Of a stretch of 64,000 nucleotides of DNA, positions 8,843 through 17,655 are shown one piece after another. Within the stretch, counting starts at the first letter, position 1. Each line of letters starts with the position of its first letter. Under the pieces are notes generated by a model. That model had not been told where the DNA came from. It saw only the letters and a program-made list of their open reading frames with translations, and did no database searches. This DNA is from M3007 sp046316495 (GTDB lineage Bacteria > Bacteroidota > Bacteroidia > Chitinophagales > Saprospiraceae), in NCBI GenBank assembly GCA_046316495.1, contig JBKDAM010000104.1, forward strand, positions 1 to 64,000. Direction: 5' to 3'. The position numbers and the translations under genes are program-made.

Positions 8843-11800
8843 GTGAATTTAACGGAAATTTCGATTCGACGCCCTTCGCTGATTATTGTACTTTTTGCGG
8901 TACTGTCCTTTATGGGTGTAGCGTCTTATTTTAACCTGCCCATTGAGTTAGTTCCCAAGTTTAGCCCACCGGTTGTGACGATAATTACGACATATCCTGG
9001 AGCTTCTCCGAGTGAGGTAGAAAATACAGTAGCAAAGCCGATTGAGGATGCGATCTCATCGTTGGAAGGGATTGATCAGATACAGGTTTCATCCAATGAA
9101 AATGTTTGTTTTATTGCGGTGGAGTTTGATCAGAAGATGGATTTAGACAAGGCGGTGCAGGAGTTGCAGCGGAAAGTGAATCAGGTCGTTTCGGGCTTTC
9201 CGAAGGAGGTGAGAGCACCGGTGATCAATAAATTTGCGTTGGATGAGTTGCCGGTATTACGCTTGGCGGTGAGTGGCAATTGGACGGGAACGGATTTTTA
9301 CGATTTAATAAAGAACCGATTGGTGTCGGAGTTGGGTCAGGTAAAAGGGGTGGCGCAGGTTGGGATTTTGGGAGGAGAGCAACGGGAGGTGAAGATCAAC
9401 ATCAACTCCTATCAATTAGAGCAGTACGGTTTGTCGTTGTTGCAGGTTGCGCAAGCGATTCAGATGGCGAATCTGGACTTTCCGACGGGGAAAGTGAGTG
9501 GGGAAGAGAGTCAGATGCGGATTCGTTTGGCGGGCAAGTTCAATTCAATGGAAGAGATCCGGGCTTTGGTGGTTGGGAAAAGTCGGTTTGGGGGTACCGT
9601 GTACCTTCGAGACATAGCGGATATTCAGGATGGGGTGCGGGATGCGGAGGTGGTTTGTCGGGCAGATGGGCAGCCGGCGGTAGGTTTGATTTTGCGAAAG
9701 CAGGGGGACGCCAACGCGGTGGAGATGTCGGAGTTGGTGTTGGAGAAAATAAAGGTTTTGGAGCAGAGCTATGCTGCGCAGGGCTTAAAATTTCAGGTGA
9801 TTGCAAACAGCAGTGTATTTACCAAGAAAGCGACCAATGCGGTAATTGAGGATTTGGTTATTGCGGTGTTGTTGGTGAGTGTGGTGATGTTGTTGTTTTT
9901 GCACAGTATTCGGAATGCTTTAATTGTATTGGTGAGTATTCCCACCTCTATTGTTTCCACGTTTGTGATGATGAAGCTGTTTGGGTATTCTTTGAATATG
10001 TTGAGTCTTTTGGGTTTGTCATTGTCGATTGGAATTTTGGTGGATGATGCGATTGTGGTGATTGAAAATATTTACCGGCATCTAGAGATGGGGAAGAACC
10101 GGGTACAGGCGAGTTATGATGGACGGATGGAGATTGGTTTTACGGCGATTAGTATTACCTTGGTAGACGTAGTGGTTTTTTTACCGATTGTATTTACGGT
10201 GGGTTTGGTTCCCAATTTACTCCGTCAGTTTTGCATGACGGTATTGACTTCTACGCTAATGTCCTTGTTGGTCTCGTTTACGCTGGTGCCTTGGTTGACT
10301 TCGCGGTTGAGTAAACTACATGTATTGGAAGGGAAGAAGTGGAGTGACCGGGTCATTCAGCGGTTTGAGGTATTGATTAACTGGTTGTCGGAAGGGTTCG
10401 TGACCGCGGTACGTTGGGCCTTGCACAGTGCTCGTAACCAGGTGACGGTTATTTTAGTGGCGTTGGGGTTGACGGGTGGCTCTGTTTTGTTGCTTACAAG
10501 TGGAATGATTGGCAATGCTTTTATGGATCCCGGGGAGCGTGGGGAGTTTTTGATTGATATCGAAATGCCGAAGGATGCTTCTCTATCTCAGACGAATTCG
10601 ACCGTACGAGAAGTGGAGCAGTGGTTGTCGCAGCAGCCAGATGTGGTACACACCTTTGCTACGGTTGGCACTAACAACAAATCATTTGGGCTAAATGCAC
10701 CGTATACGGGGGAAATTCACGTGTTTTTGACTCCTTTTGGAAAGGAGCGCAGGGTTCCCACCGATGTTTTTGCACGTAAGTTAAAGGTTCAGTTAGAGGA
10801 GCGCATCACCGGTGCACGGATTCGAACGGCGCCGATTGATATTATGGGGCTTTCGTTTTTACCGATTGAGGTAATGTTGAATGGACCGAGTTTGGATTCC
10901 TTGTTGCAGGTAGCCGATCAGATTAAGCAAGCAATGGCTAGTGTTCCGGGCTGTGTAGAAGTGACTCCTTCGGTAGAGCCCGGCAATCCGGAGGTTCGGG
11001 TGGAGGTAGATCGCAGCCGGTTATCGGATTATGGTTTGACCATGGCTCAGGTTGGATTGACGTTACAGACGGCCTTCAATGGGAACACAGATGCCCGGTT
11101 TAGGGATGGTGAGTACGAGTATCCGATCCGGATTGCCTTGGATGCGTTTGATCGTCGCAATGCGGATAATATTCGCAATTTGACCATTGTGAATCCATTG
11201 AACAACACGGTCGCCATTAAGCAGTTTGCGGATGTCAAGGAGGGGGCTGCTCCTACTCGGCTGGAGCGTCGTGACCGATTGCCCTCCATTATGTTTACGG
11301 CGCAGGTAATTGGAAGGCCGAATGGTTCAGTGAGTCGCGATATACAGGAGCAGTTAAAGCAGGTGCCCCTTCCGAAGGGAGCCTATATTAAGTATGGGGG
11401 GGATTTGAAGCGGCAGCAGCAGGGTTTGGGTACGATGAGTTTTGCTTTATGGACTTCCTTATTGTTGGTGTATCTGATTATGGTAGCTCTGTATGACAAT
11501 TGGGTGTATCCGATGGTGGTTTTGATTACGATTCCTTTGTGTGTGATTGGTGCGTTTTTAGCCTTGGCCCTAGCACAAGAAAACCTGACGGTTTTTACGG
11601 GATTGGGTTTATTAATGTTGATTGGATTGGTTGGGAAAAATGCGATTTTGGTAGTAGATTTTGCCAATCAGTTACGAGACGAGGGAGTTGAGTTAAAAGA
11701 AGCGTTATTAACTTCCACTAAACTTCGTTTCCGTCCGGTATTAATGACGAATATTGCTATGATCATTGGTTTATTGCCGATTGCGTTAACGGGTGGAGCG

Positions 11801-11962
11801 GGCTCTGCTTGGAAGAATGGGTTAGCATGGGCGATTATTGGAGGTTTGAGTTCTTCTATGTTTTTGTCCTTGATTGTCGCCCCGGTGGTATATGGATTAT
11901 TTGACCGGGGGATGGAGCGTTTGGGCTGGAATAAGCGGCAGAAGATTGAGTTAGAGCCATAG
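8843..11962 (+). CDS. RND family efflux permease (HAE1/AcrB-like)
   Basis: This inner-membrane proton-driven exporter has about 1039 residues, close to the usual length. It starts NLTEISIRRPSL, typical of RND permeases, and carries the two periplasmic porter halves. The TM4 motif GILVDDAIVVIENIYRH holds the proton-relay Asp pair, and the C-terminal TM bundle includes GLVGKNAILVVDFANQLRD. I prefer the GTG at 8843 because it gives the family N-terminus. A TTG at 8789 would add 18 residues and overlaps a promoter octamer. No membrane fusion protein or TolC-like gene is adjacent, so its partners must be elsewhere. Substrate is unknown; the motif set looks more HAE1 (drug/lipid) than metal type. 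Confidence 0.92.
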   Translation: MNLTEISIRRPSLIIVLFAVLSFMGVASYFNLPIELVPKFSPPVVTIITTYPGASPSEVENTVAKPIEDAISSLEGIDQIQVSSNENVCFIAVEFDQKMDLDKAVQELQRKVNQVVSGFPKEVRAPVINKFALDELPVLRLAVSGNWTGTDFYDLIKNRLVSELGQVKGVAQVGILGGEQREVKININSYQLEQYGLSLLQVAQAIQMANLDFPTGKVSGEESQMRIRLAGKFNSMEEIRALVVGKSRFGGTVYLRDIADIQDGVRDAEVVCRADGQPAVGLILRKQGDANAVEMSELVLEKIKVLEQSYAAQGLKFQVIANSSVFTKKATNAVIEDLVIAVLLVSVVMLLFLHSIRNALIVLVSIPTSIVSTFVMMKLFGYSLNMLSLLGLSLSIGILVDDAIVVIENIYRHLEMGKNRVQASYDGRMEIGFTAISITLVDVVVFLPIVFTVGLVPNLLRQFCMTVLTSTLMSLLVSFTLVPWLTSRLSKLHVLEGKKWSDRVIQRFEVLINWLSEGFVTAVRWALHSARNQVTVILVALGLTGGSVLLLTSGMIGNAFMDPGERGEFLIDIEMPKDASLSQTNSTVREVEQWLSQQPDVVHTFATVGTNNKSFGLNAPYTGEIHVFLTPFGKERRVPTDVFARKLKVQLEERITGARIRTAPIDIMGLSFLPIEVMLNGPSLDSLLQVADQIKQAMASVPGCVEVTPSVEPGNPEVRVEVDRSRLSDYGLTMAQVGLTLQTAFNGNTDARFRDGEYEYPIRIALDAFDRRNADNIRNLTIVNPLNNTVAIKQFADVKEGAAPTRLERRDRLPSIMFTAQVIGRPNGSVSRDIQEQLKQVPLPKGAYIKYGGDLKRQQQGLGTMSFALWTSLLLVYLIMVALYDNWVYPMVVLITIPLCVIGAFLALALAQENLTVFTGLGLLMLIGLVGKNAILVVDFANQLRDEGVELKEALLTSTKLRFRPVLMTNIAMIIGLLPIALTGGAGSAWKNGLAWAIIGGLSSSMFLSLIVAPVVYGLFDRGMERLGWNKRQKIELEP

Positions 11963-12016
11963 GGTTTGTGTTGAAGTTTACGATGTAATTTACAATGATT
12001 CCACGATCGCTGCGTT

Positions 12017-12649
12017 ATGTTATTCAGTATGGAATTCAGAACGGTATTGATGGTTGGCTTGCTCTTTTCGGGAGAATGCTTGTTGGCTCAGGGGCTTCGG
12101 TCTTCCAGGCCCGATACGCTGTCTTCGCAGGGGGGCTGGGTTCGCAGGGAGATCATAGAGGGGGATACTTTTTATCTTTCTACGCTCCGGACCATTAAGA
12201 TAGCGGCTCCAAGGACGTACAAAGATCGTTCTGAGCGGGACCTTTTGGCTCGCTATCGCCGGTATGCAGCCCATGTATATCCGTATGCAATGCAAGCGAT
12301 TGAATTGTACGAAGAAGTGGAGGCTTCAAAGGCTAGTCAAAGTAAGCGAGCGCACCGCCGTTTTGTACGAAGTCAAAAGAAGATCATGAAGGAAGATTTT
12401 GAGGACAAGCTCAAGAGTTTGTACAAGACGGAAGGAATGATTTTGATAAAAATGATTGAGCGACAGACCAGTTCGTCTTGTTATGATATCATTAGAGAGA
12501 CTCGGGGGAGTCTGGTAGCTACTTATTGGCAAAATTTGGCAAAAATTTGGGGTTTTGATTTAAAGGAGGGCTATCGTTTGGGTATGGATCCACTATTGGA
12601 CGAGGTTTTGCTGGATTACGATTTTGGGGAGGCAATTTGGAAGTACTAA
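12017..12649 (+). CDS. DUF4294-type protein
   Basis: This is a 210-residue protein with an N-terminal hydrophobic export-like segment (residues 1-25, ending LLAQ) and a mostly helical, basic body. The core (DTFYLSTLRTIKIAAPRTYK, then RYRRYAAHVYPYA and a glycine-poor C-terminal half) resembles the Bacteroidota DUF4294 family of unknown function. It starts 55 bp after the RND permease stop on the same strand, so co-transcription is possible. An alternative ATG lies at 12029. No catalytic motif is visible. Confidence 0.75.
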   Translation: MLFSMEFRTVLMVGLLFSGECLLAQGLRSSRPDTLSSQGGWVRREIIEGDTFYLSTLRTIKIAAPRTYKDRSERDLLARYRRYAAHVYPYAMQAIELYEEVEASKASQSKRAHRRFVRSQKKIMKEDFEDKLKSLYKTEGMILIKMIERQTSSSCYDIIRETRGSLVATYWQNLAKIWGFDLKEGYRLGMDPLLDEVLLDYDFGEAIWKY

Positions 12650-12755
12650 GGCTTGTATTGCTCATGTGCTGATTTACCTCCTGCTAAGAGGGCGGTAGGA
12701 AGCAGGTTTCCAATTCAAATACCGTGCAATGGGGAACGTCCATTCATTTAATGGA

Positions 12756-15665
12756 TTAAAGTTGCATTATAAATTCGTTTAAATTGGTTTCGTTGGGTAA
12801 TTCCAGGCGTTTTCGAAGGCGGTACCGGCTTGCTTCGACACCTCTGACGGAGATATTCATTAGGCTGGCGATTTCCTTGGTACTGAGGTTCATGCGCAGG
12901 TAAGCGCAGAGTTTATAGTCGTTTTGACTTAGTTTAGGGAATTTTTCGCGGACTCTACCGAGGAAGTTAACGTGTACCTGATCGAAGTATTGAGCGAATT
13001 GTTCCCAGTCTTCATCGAGTTTTTGGTCGAAATTAAGTAAGTTAAGTACTTGACGCAGGTCTTTTTTGACGGCTGCGCTGGTACTTTGTTCTAGCACCTG
13101 TCGGAGGGTTTCGCTGATGGTGACCAGCATTTCATTTTTTTGGACCAGGTGCATGGTGGTAGCGGCCAGTTTTTGGTTTTTGAACTGGATTTCTGCTTCT
13201 AGTTTTTCATTTCGGATGGTGCTGAGTTCGGCTTGTGTTTGTTGAACCTCCAGCCGTTGTTGGGCTTCCGTTTGTTGGTGTCTTTTTTGGAGGAGTGCTT
13301 TCTCAGTTTCAAATTTACGTCGCTGGCGGATTTGGAGTCCTGCGATCAGGGCAATTAGGGCTAGTACATACGTTGTGAGGGCGGCTTTACCGGCGTACCA
13401 CGGTGGTTGAATTCGGAATTGGTAGGAGACGATGGTGCTTTCTAGGCCATCCAGCCGGCGTGCGCGCACTTGGAAGGTATATTTTCCTGGTGGGAGGTTG
13501 TTGATACTTCGTTGGGTGAGGGTGTTCCACTCAGACCATTTTGTTTCCAGCCCGAGGATTCGGGTGCTGTATTGGAGGATATCCGGGTCGTTGTAGTGGA
13601 TGGCTGCGAATTGGAAGCGCAGGTTGTTTTGCCAGGAAGCAAGTTCTGGAATTTGATCGGAGGGTTGTTGTTGGCTGAGTTGTTGGTTTTGGACGAATTG
13701 TCCGCCGAAGAGTACAGAATCTTTTTCGGTGTGGAGGACCACGCTGTGGATGCTCAGTGGGAGGCTGGTATCGCTGGGGTTCTGGGTGGAGGGGTCAAAC
13801 AGGTAGAAACCTTCTTCGGCTCCTAGGAGTACATTGTGTTCGTCAAAAGGGTAAATATGTTCGAAGCCACCCACCAATTTTCCATGTAGCTGAGGGAATT
13901 GTTTTTTTTGGATGGTTTTTTTAAGGCCATCATCCTGGACTTGGAGCATACCGGTTTCTTGATCGGTCACGTACCAAATATTTCCTTTGGGATCCTGGCA
14001 AAGGTGTTTTACCCATTGGATACCCCCTAGCTGAAGGTTAAAAAGGCTATCTGGGTGGAACCGTTGGGTGGTGGGATCAAAACGATAGACCCCTTGGGTG
14101 GTTCCGACGACCATTTTCCCGGAGATGGGGAAGACGTAGTTATTTAGGAGGGAGGGGAGCCCGTTGGATTCGTTGAAATAATCTACTTGCAGGTTGGTTC
14201 GATGTTTGGGGCTCCATTTTACTCGAAAGATCCCTCTATAGGGGTGGGAGATCCAGATCGCCCCTGTTTCGTCGGGGACCATAATTCTACAGGATTCGTT
14301 TATCCCTTGCAGTTCTTGTTCTAGGACCCAGTTTTCTGCCTCTTTTCGGAAGAGTGAAAGGCCATTGTATCCTCCAGCGAGGAGGGAATTTTCATCTAGT
14401 GGAACAAAGGTCCAAATGCCTTGACCACTGCTTATTTTTTGGGCATTGGGACCTTTTAGCGCAAAAGCTCCCTCGTGGTGACCTAGGAGTAATTGGCCTC
14501 CAAGTGTTTTTAGTCCCCATGTTTGACCTTCTGTTTGATTAATTTTTCGAAAATTTTTCTTCTCTCCGGGCAGATAATAAGGTTTCCAATCGGTGCAGTA
14601 CAGGCCATTGGACACCCCGAGGTAGAGTTTTCCGGCCTGGATGGCGGCGGTATAGCCAGCGCCTTGGAGGTTTCCATCGGGTTTGATGAGGGTGAAGGGG
14701 GAGCGAAGGTTGATGCAATCGATCCCATTATCGAGGCCCAGCCAAAGGTTTCCGTTATGGTCATTAAAAAGGCTTAGGACGGTGGAGTTTTGGAGTCCAT
14801 TTGATTTGTCGAGCTGTACGGTGATTCGGTCGTAGGCATCTTGGACGAGCAGTCCATATTGGGTGCTCCCTAGTGCCAATTGTTGGTTGGGAAGAAGAGT
14901 GGCTGCATAGATTCGTTTATTTTGGAAGAGGGCTTGGTGTTGGGAGATTTTGGGTTGAAGGCGATTTTGAGTAAAAATAAATAGGCCATCTTTTAAGGTT
15001 GCAATGAACAGAGTGTCCTTCGATCCTTGGGCGGTGCCGGTTATTTCACTTTGGAGGGAAGCATTTTCGAGTAGGGGGACAAACTGTTGGTTTTCGAGGC
15101 GAAGTAGTTGGGACAAGCGGCTTTGGATGAATAGGCCGTCGTTGGTGGCAAATAGGGCTTGGACTGGCGCATCAGCGTAGACCCGTTGGATGGTGGTGCC
15201 ATCGTATCGATAGACGGCCTGGTTGGTTCGAAACCAGATCTGCCCTTGGTAGCCGATCATTTCCCATACATCAGCCAGGGGCTGTTCGGTAGCGGGAAGC
15301 AGGTGGTAGAGGGAATGGTAGGTCAGGATGCCATTGGCGGAAGGGAAGAAATAGCCCAGTTCATTTTGGGCGCCCGCGAAGATGCGCCCATCGGGGTGGG
15401 CGTAGAGGGAACGGACGATGGTATGGTTCTTAACGGGAAATAAATCCCAGTGAACGCCATCGAAACGAAGTAACCCTTCGTTGTTGGCAAAATACAGAAG
15501 TCCGTTTTGGTCTTGGGTAATATCCCAGTTTTGGGTGCCGGCATGGTAGTCACGTCTGGAAAAATGCCGTACTGGATAATCCCCCAAATTGGAGGCTTGT
15601 GGGGTGGCCTCCCAGCTAATAAAACAAAGAAAAATGGCAACTAAAGTATATTTTATACGGTGCAT
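12756..15665 (-). CDS. Propeller-sensor one-component regulator with C-terminal LuxR-like HTH
   Basis: This protein of about 969 residues has a signal peptide or anchor (1-25), a long periplasmic beta-propeller region of two-component-regulator-propeller repeats (for example QDQNGLLYFANNEGLLRFDG, NGNLWLGLDNGIDCI) and a Y_Y_Y-type domain (PPGKYTFQVRARRLDG). One TM helix (about 758-780), a Gln/Glu-rich coiled coil and a C-terminal helix-turn-helix (LSTKEIASLMNISVRGVEASR) follow. There is no histidine kinase or receiver domain, so ligand binding outside appears to be passed directly to the cytoplasmic DNA-binding domain. It is divergent from the beta-glucan locus and probably its regulator (inference from position). 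The ATG at 15665 is preferred over an in-frame GTG at 15674. Confidence 0.88.
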   Translation of the reverse strand: MHRIKYTLVAIFLCFISWEATPQASNLGDYPVRHFSRRDYHAGTQNWDITQDQNGLLYFANNEGLLRFDGVHWDLFPVKNHTIVRSLYAHPDGRIFAGAQNELGYFFPSANGILTYHSLYHLLPATEQPLADVWEMIGYQGQIWFRTNQAVYRYDGTTIQRVYADAPVQALFATNDGLFIQSRLSQLLRLENQQFVPLLENASLQSEITGTAQGSKDTLFIATLKDGLFIFTQNRLQPKISQHQALFQNKRIYAATLLPNQQLALGSTQYGLLVQDAYDRITVQLDKSNGLQNSTVLSLFNDHNGNLWLGLDNGIDCINLRSPFTLIKPDGNLQGAGYTAAIQAGKLYLGVSNGLYCTDWKPYYLPGEKKNFRKINQTEGQTWGLKTLGGQLLLGHHEGAFALKGPNAQKISSGQGIWTFVPLDENSLLAGGYNGLSLFRKEAENWVLEQELQGINESCRIMVPDETGAIWISHPYRGIFRVKWSPKHRTNLQVDYFNESNGLPSLLNNYVFPISGKMVVGTTQGVYRFDPTTQRFHPDSLFNLQLGGIQWVKHLCQDPKGNIWYVTDQETGMLQVQDDGLKKTIQKKQFPQLHGKLVGGFEHIYPFDEHNVLLGAEEGFYLFDPSTQNPSDTSLPLSIHSVVLHTEKDSVLFGGQFVQNQQLSQQQPSDQIPELASWQNNLRFQFAAIHYNDPDILQYSTRILGLETKWSEWNTLTQRSINNLPPGKYTFQVRARRLDGLESTIVSYQFRIQPPWYAGKAALTTYVLALIALIAGLQIRQRRKFETEKALLQKRHQQTEAQQRLEVQQTQAELSTIRNEKLEAEIQFKNQKLAATTMHLVQKNEMLVTISETLRQVLEQSTSAAVKKDLRQVLNLLNFDQKLDEDWEQFAQYFDQVHVNFLGRVREKFPKLSQNDYKLCAYLRMNLSTKEIASLMNISVRGVEASRYRLRKRLELPNETNLNEFIMQL

Positions 15666-15673
15666 AGTACCCA

Positions 15674-15681
15674 CAAATGTA
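15674..15681 (-). promoter_or_regulatory. TACATTTG octamer upstream of the regulator
   Basis: TACATTTG on the minus strand ends only about 8 bp before the ATG at 15665. If used, the transcript would be nearly leaderless. The octamer shares bases with the first TGTAGTA heptamer, so a factor bound there could control the regulator itself. Confidence 0.4.
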
Positions 15682-15768
15682 GTAAAATATTGAAACTTTG
15701 AAAGGGGTTGTAGTAGGACTGTAGTAGGTATTTTTTAATGGGTGTTGTAGTAAACTCGTACTGTAGTA
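15678..15768 (+). promoter_or_regulatory. Array of five direct TGTAGTA heptamers
   Basis: TGTAGTA occurs at 15678, 15709, 15720, 15746 and 15762, all in the same orientation, within 91 bp. Two copies extend to ACTGTAGTA, and one spacing is 11 bp (about one helix turn). The array sits between the propeller-type regulator and the beta-glucan locus and is a good operator candidate. Binding by this regulator is inference. Confidence 0.55.
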
Positions 15769-15928
15769 TGCATGAACTGCGGTTTAAATGCAGCACATTT
15801 GCCCATTCATCTTTGAATTGTTAATACTTTACTGTTCACTCTATACCATTTGGTTGCAGTATTTGGACGGTTGGAAAGAAACGGTTGGTTCTGGAAGACC
15901 CTGCGCTGGTGGTAGATCAACTACTTTT

Positions 15929-17473
15929 ATGTTTATGAAAAATTGGTACGTGTTTTTGTTGCTGATGTGGTCCGCTATTCCTTCGTTGAGCGGTCAGGTG
16001 ACGATTTTGGATTTTGAGGCTCCTGGTACGAGCACCAACTTCCAGTATTTTGGTAGCTCCTTGGATGGTTCTCTCACTGAAGTAATTACGAATCCGAATC
16101 CCAGCGGAATCAACACCAGTTCTAAGGTCACTAAGTTTATCAAGCCAGCGGGTGCGCAGGTATGGGCAGGTGCGTTTTCCAACCCTGTCCCGGCGGTTGC
16201 CATTGATTTGACCAATGGTGGGCCTATTTGTGTGAAGGTGCACATGGACCACATTGGTAATTTAGCGCTGAAGTTGGAAGGTTCTACTTCCGGTCAGCCC
16301 AATTGGATTCAGGTGGTATCAAACACCAAAATCAATGAGTGGGAAGAATTATGTTTTGACATCAACCTTCCTTCTCTCGAGGCTCCAAATACTCCAGCTT
16401 CCGGAGTTTATGGGGTGGCAGTGCTTTTCTTTGATTTCGGTACTCCCGGCGGAGCGACCGATGTGACGTCCTATGTGGATGATATCGTGGTTAAAGGAGG
16501 TGGCGGTGGTCCAGCCATTCGTACGGTAAATTTCCAGGTGGACATGAATAGCTACACTGCCAACTTCAATCAGGTATACTTAAGTGGTAACTTCAACGGT
16601 TGGTCGGGCGAATCCAATCCGTTGGCGGATCCTGATTTTGACGGTATCTGGACGGGTAGCTTGGAGTTGCCGGTGGGCTCTTATGAGTATAAAGTCTCTT
16701 TGGACAATTGGTCGGCGCAAGAGCAATTTGGTGGAGCGGAAGAATGCACTGTCACAGATCCTTCCGGGCAATTTACTAATCGCAAGTTAGTCGTGAGTTC
16801 CAACATGGATGTTCCGCGTTTTTGTTTCAACTCTTGTTACGCTTGTGGGGAAGAGGTGACTATTCAGTTCCGTTTGGGAATGGGAGGAGTGGTGCCCAAT
16901 GCGGATGGAGTTTGGCTTTCCGGCGGTGGTAACTTTGATGTGCCGGGAGGAAAGTACCGTATGAGCGATGATGATTTGGATGGGGTGTATGAAATTTCAG
17001 TTCCTCGCAAGCGTGGATTTAGTTCCTACTATGCCTTTGCTAATGGCCCTTGTTTTGATTTTAGTTGCAAGGAAAACCTGGCAGGACAGCCTTGTGGAGA
17101 TCCAGCCAATTTCAATGACCGCTGGTTGCCTGCTGTACAAAACGATACGATTGTCGCCACTTGCTATGGGGCTTGCTTTACAAACACAACTTGTACCTCT
17201 GGCTCAAGAGAGGAGCAGTTGGATGCCTCTATTTTTAGCTTGTTGTCTAATCCATCTGTAAACGGATATTCGGTTTTGCATTTTGGAACAGAGGTAGCGG
17301 AGGCAGAGAAGCGAGTAATATTAACCAATCTATTGGGTGCGACCGTTCGGGAATGGGAGGTGGCTGTCGGTACAGCAGATTTTCAGCTTCCGACCGCTGA
17401 GTTGCAGTCGGGTGCTTATTTTGTAACGGTTCAGGTGGGGGCTAAGTCCTTTACTCGTACATTGTTGAAGTAG
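15929..17473 (+). CDS. Secreted carbohydrate-binding protein with T9SS type A sorting domain
   Basis: About 514 residues from ATG 15929. Upstream in-frame sequence to 15788 is not protein-like and would bury the signal peptide. After the signal peptide (KNWYVFLLLMWSAIPSLSGQ) comes a beta-sandwich resembling glucanase-associated binding modules (ending VDDIVVKGGGGG). An AMPK/CBM48-like module follows (VYLSGNFNGWSGESNPL, GSYEYKVSLDNW), then a second related module (GVWLSGGGNFDVPGG) and a T9SS type A domain (LSNPSVNGYSVLHF, ELQSGAYFVTVQVG). There is no catalytic glycosidase motif. The position directly before SusC suggests a surface glycan-binding role in laminarin-type capture (inference). Confidence 0.8.
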   Translation: MFMKNWYVFLLLMWSAIPSLSGQVTILDFEAPGTSTNFQYFGSSLDGSLTEVITNPNPSGINTSSKVTKFIKPAGAQVWAGAFSNPVPAVAIDLTNGGPICVKVHMDHIGNLALKLEGSTSGQPNWIQVVSNTKINEWEELCFDINLPSLEAPNTPASGVYGVAVLFFDFGTPGGATDVTSYVDDIVVKGGGGGPAIRTVNFQVDMNSYTANFNQVYLSGNFNGWSGESNPLADPDFDGIWTGSLELPVGSYEYKVSLDNWSAQEQFGGAEECTVTDPSGQFTNRKLVVSSNMDVPRFCFNSCYACGEEVTIQFRLGMGGVVPNADGVWLSGGGNFDVPGGKYRMSDDDLDGVYEISVPRKRGFSSYYAFANGPCFDFSCKENLAGQPCGDPANFNDRWLPAVQNDTIVATCYGACFTNTTCTSGSREEQLDASIFSLLSNPSVNGYSVLHFGTEVAEAEKRVILTNLLGATVREWEVAVGTADFQLPTAELQSGAYFVTVQVGAKSFTRTLLK

Positions 17474-17523
17474 GGTAAGAACAGCGAGGGTACAAAAGCT
17501 GTACCTCAAGCGGATCTGAGTTT

Positions 17524-17557
17524 GCCCGTGCACTCAACAAAAACACCGTGCACGGGC
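17524..17557 (+). promoter_or_regulatory. Perfect 10-bp GC-rich hairpin upstream of susC
   Basis: GCCCGTGCAC (17524-17533) pairs exactly with GTGCACGGGC (17548-17557) across a 14-nt A-rich loop. There is no T tract directly after it on either strand, so it may be an mRNA-stability or attenuation element between the binding-protein gene and susC rather than a standard terminator. Confidence 0.6.
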
Positions 17558-17655
17558 TAGCTCAAAAACCGCTTCGCTATTAGCAGCGATTGAAAGCATC
17601 GATTGGAATCGGGCGTTTTTCTACATTAACTATCCTAAACAGATTATTTTTGGCA

